A stretch of 22,101 nt of DNA from Pseudomonadota bacterium (GCA_022573605.1 JACZTQ010000016.1:1-22101); one strand, 5' to 3'; shown: positions 1-7,531, counted from the stretch's first letter. Made by a program: numbers and translations. Notes: generated by a model from the letters alone, not told the origin.

Positions 1-206
1 CGGATCGCCCGGATGGGCGGCGCGGTATTGCCAGAAGGTCTCGCCGGTGCCGGCCCGGCGGCGGCCATGCACCCCGGTGACCAGGCCGGCGGCGAGGCGG
101 TCGGCCTCGACCAGCAACGGTGGCAGGGTGCCGGAGATGCGCTCGGCATCCCGGCGCAGCCACCCGGCGCGGTCGCGCGCCCCCCGTGCCGCCGCCACAT
201 TGGCCA

Positions 207-207
<1 letters not shown>
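1..207 (-). CDS. DUF58 domain protein, N-terminal part (cut by window edge)
   Basis: The frame opens with ATG at 207-205 and stays open for 69 codons to the left edge, so the C-terminal bulk lies outside the window. Residues ~47-68 contain GRRRAGTGETFWQYRAAHPG, the arginine/glycine-rich stretch followed by FWxYRxxxxGD that marks DUF58 proteins. Its ATG shares one base with the moxR stop (TGATG), so the two are almost certainly translationally coupled. DUF58 proteins usually follow MoxR ATPases and carry a later von Willebrand-A-like region; a role as a MoxR substrate or partner is inferred from family context. The molecular function is not established from this fragment. Confidence 0.85.
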
Positions 208-1214
<1,007 letters not shown>

Positions 1215-1300
1215 GGCGTCCAGTGCCCCTTTTGGGTGTCAATTCCAATTCCTTTGCATACCATAAGTTATGTTGGGCGAGGGAAAGGCAACAGGTGGGC

Positions 1301-1927
1301 ATGATGACACAAAGAAATTCGGGGCAGACCAAATCCGCGAACCTGCCCGACCCGGGCGCCGCCGACAGCCTGGCCAAGGCGGTCAGCCAGGCCGCCAAGG
1401 GCAAAAAGGGCCCGCCCCCGGTCCATTTGTGGAACCCGCCCTATTGCGGCGATCTCGACATGCGGATCGCGCGCGACGGCATGTGGTGGTATCTCGGCAC
1501 GCCGATCGGGCGGCTGGAGATGGTGCGTCTGTTCGCCTCGGTGCTGAAGCTGGAGGACGGCAAGTATTTCCTCGTCACCCCGGTCGAGAAGATCGGCATC
1601 CGGGTCGATGACGCCCCCTTCGTCGCGGTGGACTTTACCGTGGCGGGCGAGGGCGAGGCGCAGGTTCTCACCTTCGAGACCAATGTCGGTGATTTCACCG
1701 CAGCCGGGCCGGACAACCCGATCCGGGTGGTGCGCGACGAGGAGACCGGCGAGCCGTCGCCCTATGTGCATGTGCGGCGCGGGCTGGAAGCGCTGATCGA
1801 CCGCAAGAGCTTCTACCGGCTGGTCGAGATCGGCGAGCACCGCGAGGTCGAGGGGGAACGCTGGTTCGGGGTGTGCTCGGGCGGCGCGTTCTTCGCCATC
1901 ATCCCGAGCGTGGAAATGGAGGTTTAG
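1301..1927 (+). CDS. DUF1285 family protein
   Basis: About 208 residues, matching the DUF1285 family in size. Characteristic stretches are VHLWNPPYCGDLDMRI, DGMWWYLGTPIGR, YFLVTPVEKIGIRVDDAPF and a tail ending in FFAIIPSVEME. It is probably soluble and cytoplasmic, with no signal peptide or membrane helix. Two adjacent in-frame ATGs (1301 and 1304) follow an AGGTGG at ~1293; spacing slightly favours 1304, so the true N-terminus could be one residue shorter. The first ~40 residues are low in conservation and rich in Ala, Lys and Pro. From memory, this gene in related genomes commonly lies between moxR and the CoA pyrophosphatase/CCA pair. Here ~1.7 kb of degraded sequence separates it from that pair. 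The biochemical function is unknown. Confidence 0.85.
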   Translation: MMTQRNSGQTKSANLPDPGAADSLAKAVSQAAKGKKGPPPVHLWNPPYCGDLDMRIARDGMWWYLGTPIGRLEMVRLFASVLKLEDGKYFLVTPVEKIGIRVDDAPFVAVDFTVAGEGEAQVLTFETNVGDFTAAGPDNPIRVVRDEETGEPSPYVHVRRGLEALIDRKSFYRLVEIGEHREVEGERWFGVCSGGAFFAIIPSVEMEV

Positions 1928-1995
1928 CGACCGGTTCCGGGGCTTTTCCCGGTGGCCGGGGAGGGTGCTCAACCAGTGGCGCGCGGGAGCAGGTG

Positions 1996-2523
1996 ATGGC
2001 GGCGGCAAAGGCACTGCCCGGCTGGCGGCACGCGGCGCTGGCGCTGCTGATCGCGCTCGCGGGGGCCGCGGCGCTCCAGGCCATGGGGCGATTGGCGATC
2101 TGCGCCTGCGGCACGGTCAAACTATGGCACGGGGTGACCTATTCGTCGGAGAACTCGCAGCACCTGATCGATTGGTATTCACCGAGCCATGTGCTGCACG
2201 GGCTGCTGTTCTACCTGGCGCTGCACTGGCTCCGGCCGCGCTGGCGCCTCGGCCCGCGCATCGTCGCCGCCACCTTGATCGAGACCGCATGGGAGATCGT
2301 CGAGAACACCGACGCGATGATCGAACGCTAACGTCGGGCCACCATCGCGCTCGACTATTTCGGCGACAGCATTGTCAACTCGAGCGCCGACATCGCGATG
2401 ATGTGGCTGGGCTTCGTGATGGCCGCCGAGCTGGTTGTCGGGCTGATGATCCGCGACGGGCTCACGCTGAACGTGGTGATGCTGCTCTGGCCGCTCGAGG
2501 CGATCCTGACCTGGCAGCGGGGT
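1996..2523 (+). pseudogene. UPF0314/DUF2585 membrane protein, broken
   Basis: The first 111 codons read MAAAKALPGWRHAAL..., then the family signatures MGRLAICACGTVKLWHG, SSENSQHLIDWYSPSH and WEIVENTDAMIER. A TAA at 2329-2331 stands where the family has Tyr (IxRYR), so the frame is cut. Downstream, in the same frame, family sequence resumes as ATIALDYFGDSIVNSSAD, then MMWLGFVMAAE, then LMIRDGLTLNVVMLLWPLEA and TWQRG. Compared with what I recall of the family, about 14 residues are missing between MAAE and GLMIRD. No stop follows the normal C-terminus, so the frame runs on antisense to the neighbouring regulator. With a nonsense codon, an internal deletion and a lost stop, it is a pseudogene unless the TAA is read through. 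Start chosen at ATG 1996, with GGAG/AGG just upstream. Confidence 0.85.
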
Positions 2524-2814
2524 GGGTGTAGCAGCGGGGCTCGGCGCCGACAGCCGCCGAACATCGCCTCGGTGCCGGCAAAGGTCCTTCAGATAGGCCT
2601 CGAGCCCGTCGAAGAAAAATGCTACCGGCACATCCAGCGCCGCCGCGATGTCCTCCATGCGGCTGGCGCAGATACGGCTGGCTCCGGCCTCGTATTCGTG
2701 GATTTGCTGGAACCTGATCCCGGTCTTGCCGCCGAGCTGGCGCTGGGTCATGTCCCGCATCCAACGGCACTGGCGGACCCTCCGTCCGACATGGATATCT
2801 ACTGGATGGTTCAT
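2521..2814 (-). pseudogene. XRE-family HTH regulator, C-terminus lost
   Basis: From ATG 2814-2812 the frame reads MNHPVDIHVGRRVRQCRWMR, then DMTQRQLGGKTGIRFQQIHE and YEAGASRICASRMEDIAAAL, ending VPVAFFFDGLE. This is a complete XRE helix-turn-helix of the kind found in ~120-140 residue alphaproteobacterial regulators (MTQ-QLA-K-GI-FQQIQKYE-G-NR-SASRL is typical). After about residue 78 the family sequence stops, and past ~2520 the frame continues antisense through the UPF0314 remnant to 2179 with no stop of its own. The C-terminal tail is therefore lost. The DNA-binding fold might still form, so a functional truncated product is possible. Its upstream side (2815-2910) carries an inverted repeat that could be an old operator. 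An alternative in-frame ATG lies at 2847. Confidence 0.7.
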
Positions 2815-2853
2815 CACTCGGTTGTCCTCGTTGCTCCGGTCGCCCATGACCTG

Positions 2854-2906
2854 CTAGTGGTTTGAATCCGATATTTCGATCCCGAAATGTCGGGTCACCC
2901 CACTAG
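2854..2906. repeat. Nested inverted repeat, CTAGTGG...CCACTAG
   Basis: The outer arms CTAGTGG (2854-2860) and CCACTAG (2900-2906) are perfect complements. Inside is an 11-bp stem, CCGATATTTCG (2868-2878) with CGAAATGTCGG (2883-2893), a 4-base loop and one pair that would be U-G in RNA. The left arm runs into GTGGTTTGA, the motif that recurs at 2921, 2978 (reversed) and 3214. It could be an operator of the adjacent HTH gene or part of a repeat family; the sequence does not decide. Confidence 0.6.
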
Positions 2907-2920
2907 GTTCCCCTCTTGAT

Positions 2921-2986
2921 GTGGTTTGATTTTCCGAAGCAAAACAACCCGCCTGTCGGCGGACTGTTTTGTTTCGCTCAAACCAC
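2921..2986. repeat. 66-nt imperfect palindrome bounded by GTGGTTTGA/TCAAACCAC
   Basis: The unit opens with GTGGTTTGA (2921-2929) and closes with its exact complement (2978-2986). Inside, GAAGCAAAACA pairs with TGTTTTGTTTC apart from one mismatch, and the centre is CCGCC-TGTC-GGCGG. The right half, a GC stem followed by TGTTTTGTTT, would also pass for an intrinsic terminator. A 42-nt stretch of it (2946-2987) recurs in reverse complement at 3213-3254. Confidence 0.75.
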
Positions 2987-3212
2987 TCGCAAGACCTGAC
3001 TCTCCCACACATGAACAACACGCCTGGCGCCAATATCTTTCAACTGCTCATGACTATTCAACTCTACGTTGTTACTTCCGGAGAAAATTCGGAGTGTTTT
3101 TAAGTAATGGCCGATCCTCGGGCGGCTTCCAAACACTTTTGCGGCCGTGCCGGAACCCGTCCGAACGCCGGCAACAGAGGCCCGCTTCGGGCTGGAACCG
3201 CAACCCGGCCGT

Positions 3213-3254
3213 AGTGGTTTGACCGAAACAAAACAGTCCGCCGACAGGCGGGTT
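3213..3254. repeat. Inverted, truncated copy of the 66-nt palindrome
   Basis: Reading 3213-3254 as its reverse complement gives 2946-2987 with one difference in 42 bases (C versus G at the position preceding TCAAACCAC). The copy stops at about the centre of the palindromic unit and is followed directly by secretin-coding sequence, so it marks a breakpoint. The 225 bp enclosed (2988-3212) contain no recognisable gene. Confidence 0.75.
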
Positions 3255-3513
3255 CCTGGTGCTGGACCCGCTGCCCGGCGCCGATGGCGCGGCGCTGGCG
3301 GCATCGATCAAGACCACGGTTGTCGCCAACCAGGGCGTGTCGTTCGTGATCGGCGGGAGCTACGGTCCGGTGGAGCAACAGGCCGGCAAGGTTCCCGCCC
3401 TCGGCGAGATTCCGTTGCTGGGCAGTATGTTCCGCACCAGGGTCGGCGACGCCCACGTGAAAAACGATGCCCTGCTGATTCTCGTCACCCCGCACCTGAT
3501 CGATCTCGACTGA
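3253..3513 (+). pseudogene. Secretin C-terminal fragment (T2SS/T4P/T3SS-type outer-membrane channel)
   Basis: The frame from 3253 reads FLVLDPLPGADG, then VSFVIGG, then VPALGEIPLLGSMF and LLILVTPHLIDLD before TGA 3511-3513. The VPxLGxIPxLGxxF loop followed by a hydrophobic strand and VTPxLI is the hallmark C-terminus of secretins, the multimeric outer-membrane channels of type II/III secretion and type IV pili. Only ~86 residues of an expected 400-700 remain. Upstream, the frame meets a TGA inside the repeat at 3220-3222, and there is no signal peptide, N-domain or start site. No other secretion or pilus gene is in the window. It is a remnant, and it cannot be assigned to one secretin subtype. 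Confidence 0.8.
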
Positions 3514-3531
3514 CCGTTTTTGCCCGTGACG

Positions 3532-3551
3532 AAATCCGCTGTCGCGGATTT
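3532..3551 (+). terminator. Hairpin after secretin remnant
   Basis: AAATCCGC and GCGGATTT form a perfect 8-bp stem around TGTC, 18 nt after the secretin stop codon. The 3' arm ends in TTTT and has no longer U-tract. It is a plausible weak terminator of the former secretin gene. Confidence 0.45.
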
Positions 3552-3641
3552 TGGAACAGGCGCATAAAACCGCAGCTTTTGGATCGGGCGCAAAAGACCC
3601 GCGCGCTTGAAGTCCCCGCCCGCGCGGTGCATCTATCGCCA

Positions 3642-4268
3642 ATGCCCCTGACCCTCACCCATATCCGGGCCGCGCTGGCCCTGCCGCCGCTGGGCGAGCG
3701 CTCGGATTTCGACCTCGACCCCGACGCCAGGGCGGCGCTGATGCCGGGGCTTGCGCAGCGCCCGGCGGCGGTGCTGTGCGGGCTGGTCGAGCGCGCCGAG
3801 GGGCTGCAGGTGGTGCTGACCAAACGCGCCGCGCACCTCAACCGGCACGCCGGCCAGGTCGCCTTCCCCGGCGGCAAGATCGACAGCCTCGACCCCTCGC
3901 CGCTGGCCGCCGCCCTGCGCGAGGCCAACGAGGAGATCGGGCTCGGCGCCGGCCAGGTCGAGATCCTCGGCGCGCTCGACCCCTACCAGACCTCGACCGG
4001 GTTCCGGGTCAGCCCCTTTGTCGGCGTCATCGACCCGCGCTGGCGGCCCGTGCCCGACCCGGACGAGGTCGAGGAGGTGTTCGAGACCCCGCTCGATTTC
4101 CTCATGGACCCGGCCAACCGGGTGCGCCACCACCACGACCGCTGGGCCAGGCGCAGCCATTACTACGCCATGCCGTGGGGCGATTATTACATCTGGGGCG
4201 CCACCGCGGGCATGCTGAAGGGCCTGAGCGACCGGCTGGCGGCGCTGGCCGCCGAGGGCGCGCTCTGA
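3642..4268 (+). CDS. CoA pyrophosphatase (Nudix hydrolase)
   Basis: A 208-residue Nudix protein that probably hydrolyses CoA or its derivatives to 3',5'-ADP and phosphopantetheine. The CoA-pyrophosphatase signature precedes the Nudix box: LTKR (59-62), R68, G71 and AFPGG (74-78). The Nudix box core is REANEEIG at 93-100, giving the metal-binding glutamates E94, E97 and E98. A C-terminal region WGDYYIWGATAGMLKGLSD is usual for this family. The start at 3642 gives a normal N-terminus; the longer upstream frame runs through repeat and pseudogene sequence and is rejected. Its TGA shares a base with the ATG of the CCA gene, indicating an operon. The cofactor clean-up role is known for the family; substrate here is inferred. 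Confidence 0.92.
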   Translation: MPLTLTHIRAALALPPLGERSDFDLDPDARAALMPGLAQRPAAVLCGLVERAEGLQVVLTKRAAHLNRHAGQVAFPGGKIDSLDPSPLAAALREANEEIGLGAGQVEILGALDPYQTSTGFRVSPFVGVIDPRWRPVPDPDEVEEVFETPLDFLMDPANRVRHHHDRWARRSHYYAMPWGDYYIWGATAGMLKGLSDRLAALAAEGAL

Positions 4269-5482
4269 TGCGGCTGGAGGCGGACTGGCTGGCCTCGGCC
4301 CCGCTGCGCGCCGTGCTCGACGCGCTGGATGGTCCAGGGAACGACACCGTGTTCTTCGTCGGCGGCTGCGTGCGCAACACGCTCTTGGGCCAGCCGGTCG
4401 CCGATATCGACCTGACCACGCCGATCGAGCCGGGCGAGGTGACGCGCCGGCTGGAAGCGGCCGGGCTGAAGGCGGTGCCGACCGGCATCGAGCACGGCAC
4501 GGTGATGGCGGTCTCGGGCGGCGAGGGCTTCGAGATCACCACCTTTCGGGCCGACGTGGCGACCGACGGGCGCCGCGCCACGGTGCGCTTCTCGACCGAC
4601 ATCGCCGTAGACGCGGCCCGGCGCGACTTCACCATGAACGCGATCTATGCCGACCCGGCGGGCGAGATCGTCGATCCGCTGGGCGGGCTACCGGACCTGC
4701 TGGCCCGGCGCATCCGCTTCATCGGCGAGCCCCGCGACCGGATCCGCGAGGATTACCTGCGCATCCCGCGGTTCTTCCGCTTCACCGCCTGGTATGGCGA
4801 GGCCAGGCACGGAAATGGCGGCATCGAGCCCGAGGGGCTGGCCGCCTGCGCCGAGTTGGCCGAGGGCATCGACGGGCTGGCGCGCGAGCGCATCGGGGCC
4901 GAGATGAAAAAGCTGCTGGCCGCGCCCGATCCCGCGCCCGCGGTGGCGGCGATGGCGGCGTGCGGCGTGCTGGCGCGTTGTCTGCCGGGGGCGAGTGCGG
5001 CGTTGCTGGCGCCGCTGGTCGATTTGGAGGGAAAGGCGGGGGTCGGGGCCGACTGGATGGCCCGGCTGACGGCGCTCGGGGCCGAGAACCCGGCGCGCAC
5101 CCTGCGCCTCAGCCGGGCCGAGGCCAAGGGCTTGGCCGTTATCCGCGCCCTTCTCGCGGCGCCCGTTCCGGTCGCCATCGCCGCCCATCGCCACGGGGCG
5201 CGGGCGGCGCAGGCGATGGCGCTGCTGCGCGCCACCAAGGGAGATAGCGGCGGGGATGCGGGCGGGCTGGCAAGCCTGCAAACCGAGATCGCGCGCGGCG
5301 CCGGGGCGGAGTTTCCGCTGCTCGCCGCCGATCTGATCGCCGCTGGCATTCGACCCGGCCCGGCGCTGGGCGTGGCGCTCGAAGCCGCCCGGACCCGGTG
5401 GCTCGACAGCGATTTTGCGCTGGACAAGGGGGAACTTCTGGCCGGCGCGCTGGGTGAAGGCTTCGATCCGGGCGCCGGGTAG
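4268..5482 (+). CDS. cca: CCA tRNA nucleotidyltransferase
   Basis: A 404-residue class II CCA-adding or poly(A)-polymerase-type enzyme that matures or repairs tRNA 3' ends. The head domain shows VGGCVRN at 31-37 (often GGxVRD in the family, here Asn) and the metal-binding pair D46 and D48 in DIDL. RRDFTMNA follows near 118-125, then EDYLRIPRFFRF near 161-172; the usual ILR of the last motif is IPR here. The C-terminal half is Ala-rich and helical, the normal tRNA-binding region. Translation is coupled to the upstream Nudix gene through TGATG. The stop codon TAG (5480-5482) forms the first three bases of a TAGGGTGCG palindromic repeat, so the repeat seems to have replaced or created the end of this gene. 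Confidence 0.93.
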   Translation: MRLEADWLASAPLRAVLDALDGPGNDTVFFVGGCVRNTLLGQPVADIDLTTPIEPGEVTRRLEAAGLKAVPTGIEHGTVMAVSGGEGFEITTFRADVATDGRRATVRFSTDIAVDAARRDFTMNAIYADPAGEIVDPLGGLPDLLARRIRFIGEPRDRIREDYLRIPRFFRFTAWYGEARHGNGGIEPEGLAACAELAEGIDGLARERIGAEMKKLLAAPDPAPAVAAMAACGVLARCLPGASAALLAPLVDLEGKAGVGADWMARLTALGAENPARTLRLSRAEAKGLAVIRALLAAPVPVAIAAHRHGARAAQAMALLRATKGDSGGDAGGLASLQTEIARGAGAEFPLLAADLIAAGIRPGPALGVALEAARTRWLDSDFALDKGELLAGALGEGFDPGAG

Positions 5483-5502
5483 GGTGCGTGCTTGCACGCA
5501 CC
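5480..5502. repeat. TAGGGTGCG-type palindromic repeat, single unit
   Basis: GGTGCGTGC (5483-5491) and GCACGCACC (5494-5502) are perfect 9-base complements separated by TT. The same TAGGGTGCG opening and palindromic form recur at 13009-13076. The leading TAG is the stop codon of the CCA gene. The repeat could also act as a hairpin terminator for the Nudix-CCA operon, though no U-tract follows. Confidence 0.7.
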
Positions 5503-5565
5503 GTCGGGACGCGCCTGGCGGCGCCGCCGCTGCCTCCCCCCCGACCCCTTCTCCGGGGCTTACGC

Positions 5566-5581
5566 GGCCGCGCCTGCGGCC
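5566..5581. terminator. GC hairpin between convergent genes
   Basis: GGCCGC-GCCT-GCGGCC forms a perfect 6-bp stem in the 208-bp space between the convergent CCA and GGCT-like genes. There is no U-tract on either strand, so function as a terminator is only suggested. The rest of the space (5503-5690) shows no gene. Confidence 0.3.
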
Positions 5582-5690
5582 ACGGTCCCCTGCGAAGCCC
5601 AGAGGGAGTGGGGGGCGAAATCGGCGGGGGTAGCGCTTCCGCCGCTTCCGGGGGGCGCGACGCAGGAGTCTTCGAAGATGATAAGCGATA

Positions 5691-6284
5691 TCACCGCAGC
5701 CCCAGCCGCCGGGCCTCGCCCCGCCACCACCCATCCGCCGCCAGCGCCCGGCGCAGCGGCGTGTCGGTCGCCGCCGGGGCCTGCTCGATATAGCGCACCG
5801 CCTGGTCCAGGCTGTCGCCGCTCAGCGCCCGCAGATAGCCGATCGCCCGCGGCACCGAGAACGCCTCGCCCAGGTGGTCCTCGAAATTCGACGCCAGACC
5901 GGTCCAGACCGCCCCCGCCCAGCCCCCGGCCAGGCACCACCGGCGCACCTCCTCGACAACCTCCGGGATGGTTCCGCTGGTGTGCCCGCTGGCCAGGCAG
6001 ACCGCGCCGATGCGCGCCTCCGGCGCCCGCTCGCGCCGGGCCAGGTCGGTCACCGCCGCGCCGATCCCGTCCCGGACCGACGCAATCGCACTGGTGGCGC
6101 AGCCGACCCCGTGCACCGCATCGAGGCAGACCACCAGCGCGCCGTTGCGCTTCGGGCTGACCCGGGTGAATTCCAGCGCCAGCGCCGGCCCGGCGCCGAT
6201 CGCCCAGCCGCCCCGCACCTGGGGGGCGAGGTCGTCCAGGTCCCAGATCAGCGAGCCCCAGCCGAGGATGGCGTAGCCGTTCAT
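5691..6284 (-). CDS. Gamma-glutamylcyclotransferase-like (GGCT fold) protein
   Basis: 197 residues beginning MNGYAILGWGSLIWD. The opening strand with YGSL-like GWGSLIW, then GPALALEFTRVSPKRNGALV, resembles GGCT/AIG2-like proteins in which a YGSL loop binds the substrate. I see no membrane segment or signal peptide. The C-terminal half (VCLASGHTSGTIPEVVEEVR and on to WWRGEARRLGLR) does not point to a particular reaction. The start ATG overlaps the preceding ABM gene stop by 4 bp (ATGA), making this the last gene of a three-gene operon. Longer upstream frames are read-through of the ABM gene in another frame and are rejected. The family fold is moderately supported; the substrate is unknown. 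Confidence 0.6.
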   Translation of the reverse strand: MNGYAILGWGSLIWDLDDLAPQVRGGWAIGAGPALALEFTRVSPKRNGALVVCLDAVHGVGCATSAIASVRDGIGAAVTDLARRERAPEARIGAVCLASGHTSGTIPEVVEEVRRWCLAGGWAGAVWTGLASNFEDHLGEAFSVPRAIGYLRALSGDSLDQAVRYIEQAPAATDTPLRRALAADGWWRGEARRLGLR

Positions 6285-6619
6285 TCGCCCGGCGCATCGG
6301 CGGGGGCTTGCGCCCGGTCCCGGGGGCCGTAATCGCGGATCACGCCGGCCACCCGCAGGCGGTAGTCCTTGAAAATCCCGCCCCGGCCGGCCGCCTGGGC
6401 CAGCCGGTGCTCCGGGTGGTTGCGCCAGACCGCCACCGCCGCCTCGTCGCGCCAGAAACTCAGCGACAACAGCTTGCCGGGGGTGGTCAGGCTCTCGAAG
6501 CGCTCGATCGAGATGAAACCGTCCATCCCCTCCAGTTCCGGCCGCAGCCGCGCGGCATGGTCGAGATAGGCGTCGCGCGCGCCCTCGGCGGGCTGGACCT
6601 CGAAGATGATGGCGATCAT
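6281..6619 (-). CDS. Antibiotic biosynthesis monooxygenase (ABM)-domain protein
   Basis: 112 residues starting MIAIIFEVQPAEGARDAYLD, with DGFISIERFES, LSLSFWRDEAAVAVWRNHPEH and FKDYRLRVAGVIRDYG. The small ferredoxin-like ABM fold is recognisable by the FxSIERFES...LSFWxDExAVxxWRxxxEH pattern. ABM proteins are dimeric and can be heme-degrading or quinone-forming monooxygenases, or structural stress proteins; nothing here chooses between them. Both ends overlap neighbours by ATGA (upstream SDR, downstream GGCT-like gene), so all three proteins should be made together. A shared role in redox clean-up of small molecules is only inference. Confidence 0.8.
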   Translation of the reverse strand: MIAIIFEVQPAEGARDAYLDHAARLRPELEGMDGFISIERFESLTTPGKLLSLSFWRDEAAVAVWRNHPEHRLAQAAGRGGIFKDYRLRVAGVIRDYGPRDRAQAPADAPGE

Positions 6620-7365
6620 TCCCTGTCCTCCCAGTCGATCGGGTCGAACTGCGCCCCGCCGTAGGTTTGCTCCACGGGTTGCAGCTCGATGGTCGAGACG
6701 TTGACATGCGCCGGCGCCGAAACCGCATAGAGGATCGCCCCGGCGATATCGTCCGGGCTGATCTCGCGAATGCCGGTGTTCTTGATCCGGTCGCGCGCCG
6801 CCGGGTCCGCCACGGCGGCGTCGTAGAACTCGGTCGCGACCCGGCCGGGGCAGATCTCGGTCACCCGGATACCGGTGCCGCGCAGCTCCAGGCGCAGGTT
6901 CTGGCTCAGCAGGCGGATCGCCCCCTTCGAGGCGCCGTAGACCGCCGAGACCAGCGGGTAGAGCCCGGCCACCGAGCCGAGATTGACCACATGCCCGCGC
7001 CCGCGCGCGATCATGCCGGGAAGCGTCAGGCGCAGGAGCTCCAGCACGGCGGTGACATTGGTGTCGATGGTCCGGGCAATGTCCTCGCGGCTGGCGGTGA
7101 CGAGCCCGGTGATCCCGGCCCCGAGCCCGGCGTTGTTGACCAGCAGGTCCGGCGCCAGCCCGGCCATCAGCCGCGCCAGCGCCGCGCCGTCGCGGATGTC
7201 GAGGGCGTGGGGCACACACCCGGTCTCGTCCGCCAAAGCCTCGAGCCGCGCCGCCCGGCGGGCCAGGGCGTGGACCTCCCAGCCGTTGGCGGCGAGCCTG
7301 CGCACCACCGCCGCGCCGATCCCGGACGAGGCGCCGGTGACGAGGGCGGTTCCCTTGGCGGTCAT
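6616..7365 (-). CDS. SDR oxidoreductase, YdfG-like NADP-dependent 3-hydroxy acid dehydrogenase
   Basis: 249 residues of classical short-chain dehydrogenase. Cofactor motif TGASSGIG is at 10-17 and NNAG at 77-80. The catalytic set is N103, S131, Y143 and K147 (YGASK). A basic pair RR after the second strand (36-37) favours NADP(H). The C-terminal pattern APAHVNVSTIELQPVEQTYG closely resembles YdfG / L-allo-threonine and serine dehydrogenases that oxidise 3-hydroxy acids, which is the reason for the more specific call. It is the first gene of the operon with the ABM and GGCT-like genes (ATGA overlap with the ABM start). The start at 7365 leaves the normal short N-terminus before the Rossmann strand. 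Confidence 0.88.
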   Translation of the reverse strand: MTAKGTALVTGASSGIGAAVVRRLAANGWEVHALARRAARLEALADETGCVPHALDIRDGAALARLMAGLAPDLLVNNAGLGAGITGLVTASREDIARTIDTNVTAVLELLRLTLPGMIARGRGHVVNLGSVAGLYPLVSAVYGASKGAIRLLSQNLRLELRGTGIRVTEICPGRVATEFYDAAVADPAARDRIKNTGIREISPDDIAGAILYAVSAPAHVNVSTIELQPVEQTYGGAQFDPIDWEDRE

Positions 7366-7415
7366 GTCGTCCTCCCCAGGATGTTTCCCGTTCGGATAAA
7401 ATCGGCGCCCAACGG

Positions 7416-7497
7416 GTCATTGCCGGGCTTGACCCGGCAATCCAGTCTTTGGGTCAGCGGTTAAGAACTGGATGCCCGGATCAAGTCCGAGCATGAC
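7416..7497. repeat. Alphaproteobacterial-type intergenic palindromic repeat
   Basis: The arms at 7416-7446 (GTCATTGCCGGGCTTGACCC...) and 7467-7497 (ACTGGATGCCCGGATCAAGT...) are imperfect inverted copies of each other around a 20-nt spacer. Each arm holds an internal dyad of the form TGCCGGG-CTTGA-CCCGGCA. Repeats of this wording (CCGGGCTTGACCCGG ... CCCGGATCAAG) are scattered between genes in many alphaproteobacteria. Here it lies between the minus-strand SDR operon and hemF, where it could fold in the 3' end of the hemF transcript. Confidence 0.75.
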
Positions 7498-7531
7498 ATG
7501 GTTGCAAGGACTGGAACAGGCTCCCAATCCC

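Noticed and set aside
1215..1300. TTGACA on the minus strand as the moxR promoter -35 element
   Set aside because: It lies about 25-30 bases before the moxR ATG, leaving no room for a -10 element and leader unless the mRNA is leaderless; no convincing -10 was seen.
2854..3254. CRISPR array
   Set aside because: The repeated GTGGTTTGA motif is irregularly spaced, in both orientations and inside palindromes, with no uniform spacers and no cas genes.
3253..3513. Secretin frame as a functional small gene
   Set aside because: It lacks a start with ribosome-binding site, a signal peptide and most of the secretin domain; the frame is blocked by TGA at 3220-3222.
3147..3641. N-terminal extension of the Nudix gene through the repeat region
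   Set aside because: The extension reads through the inverted repeat, the secretin remnant in another frame and a hairpin. Family length and conservation fit ATG 3642.
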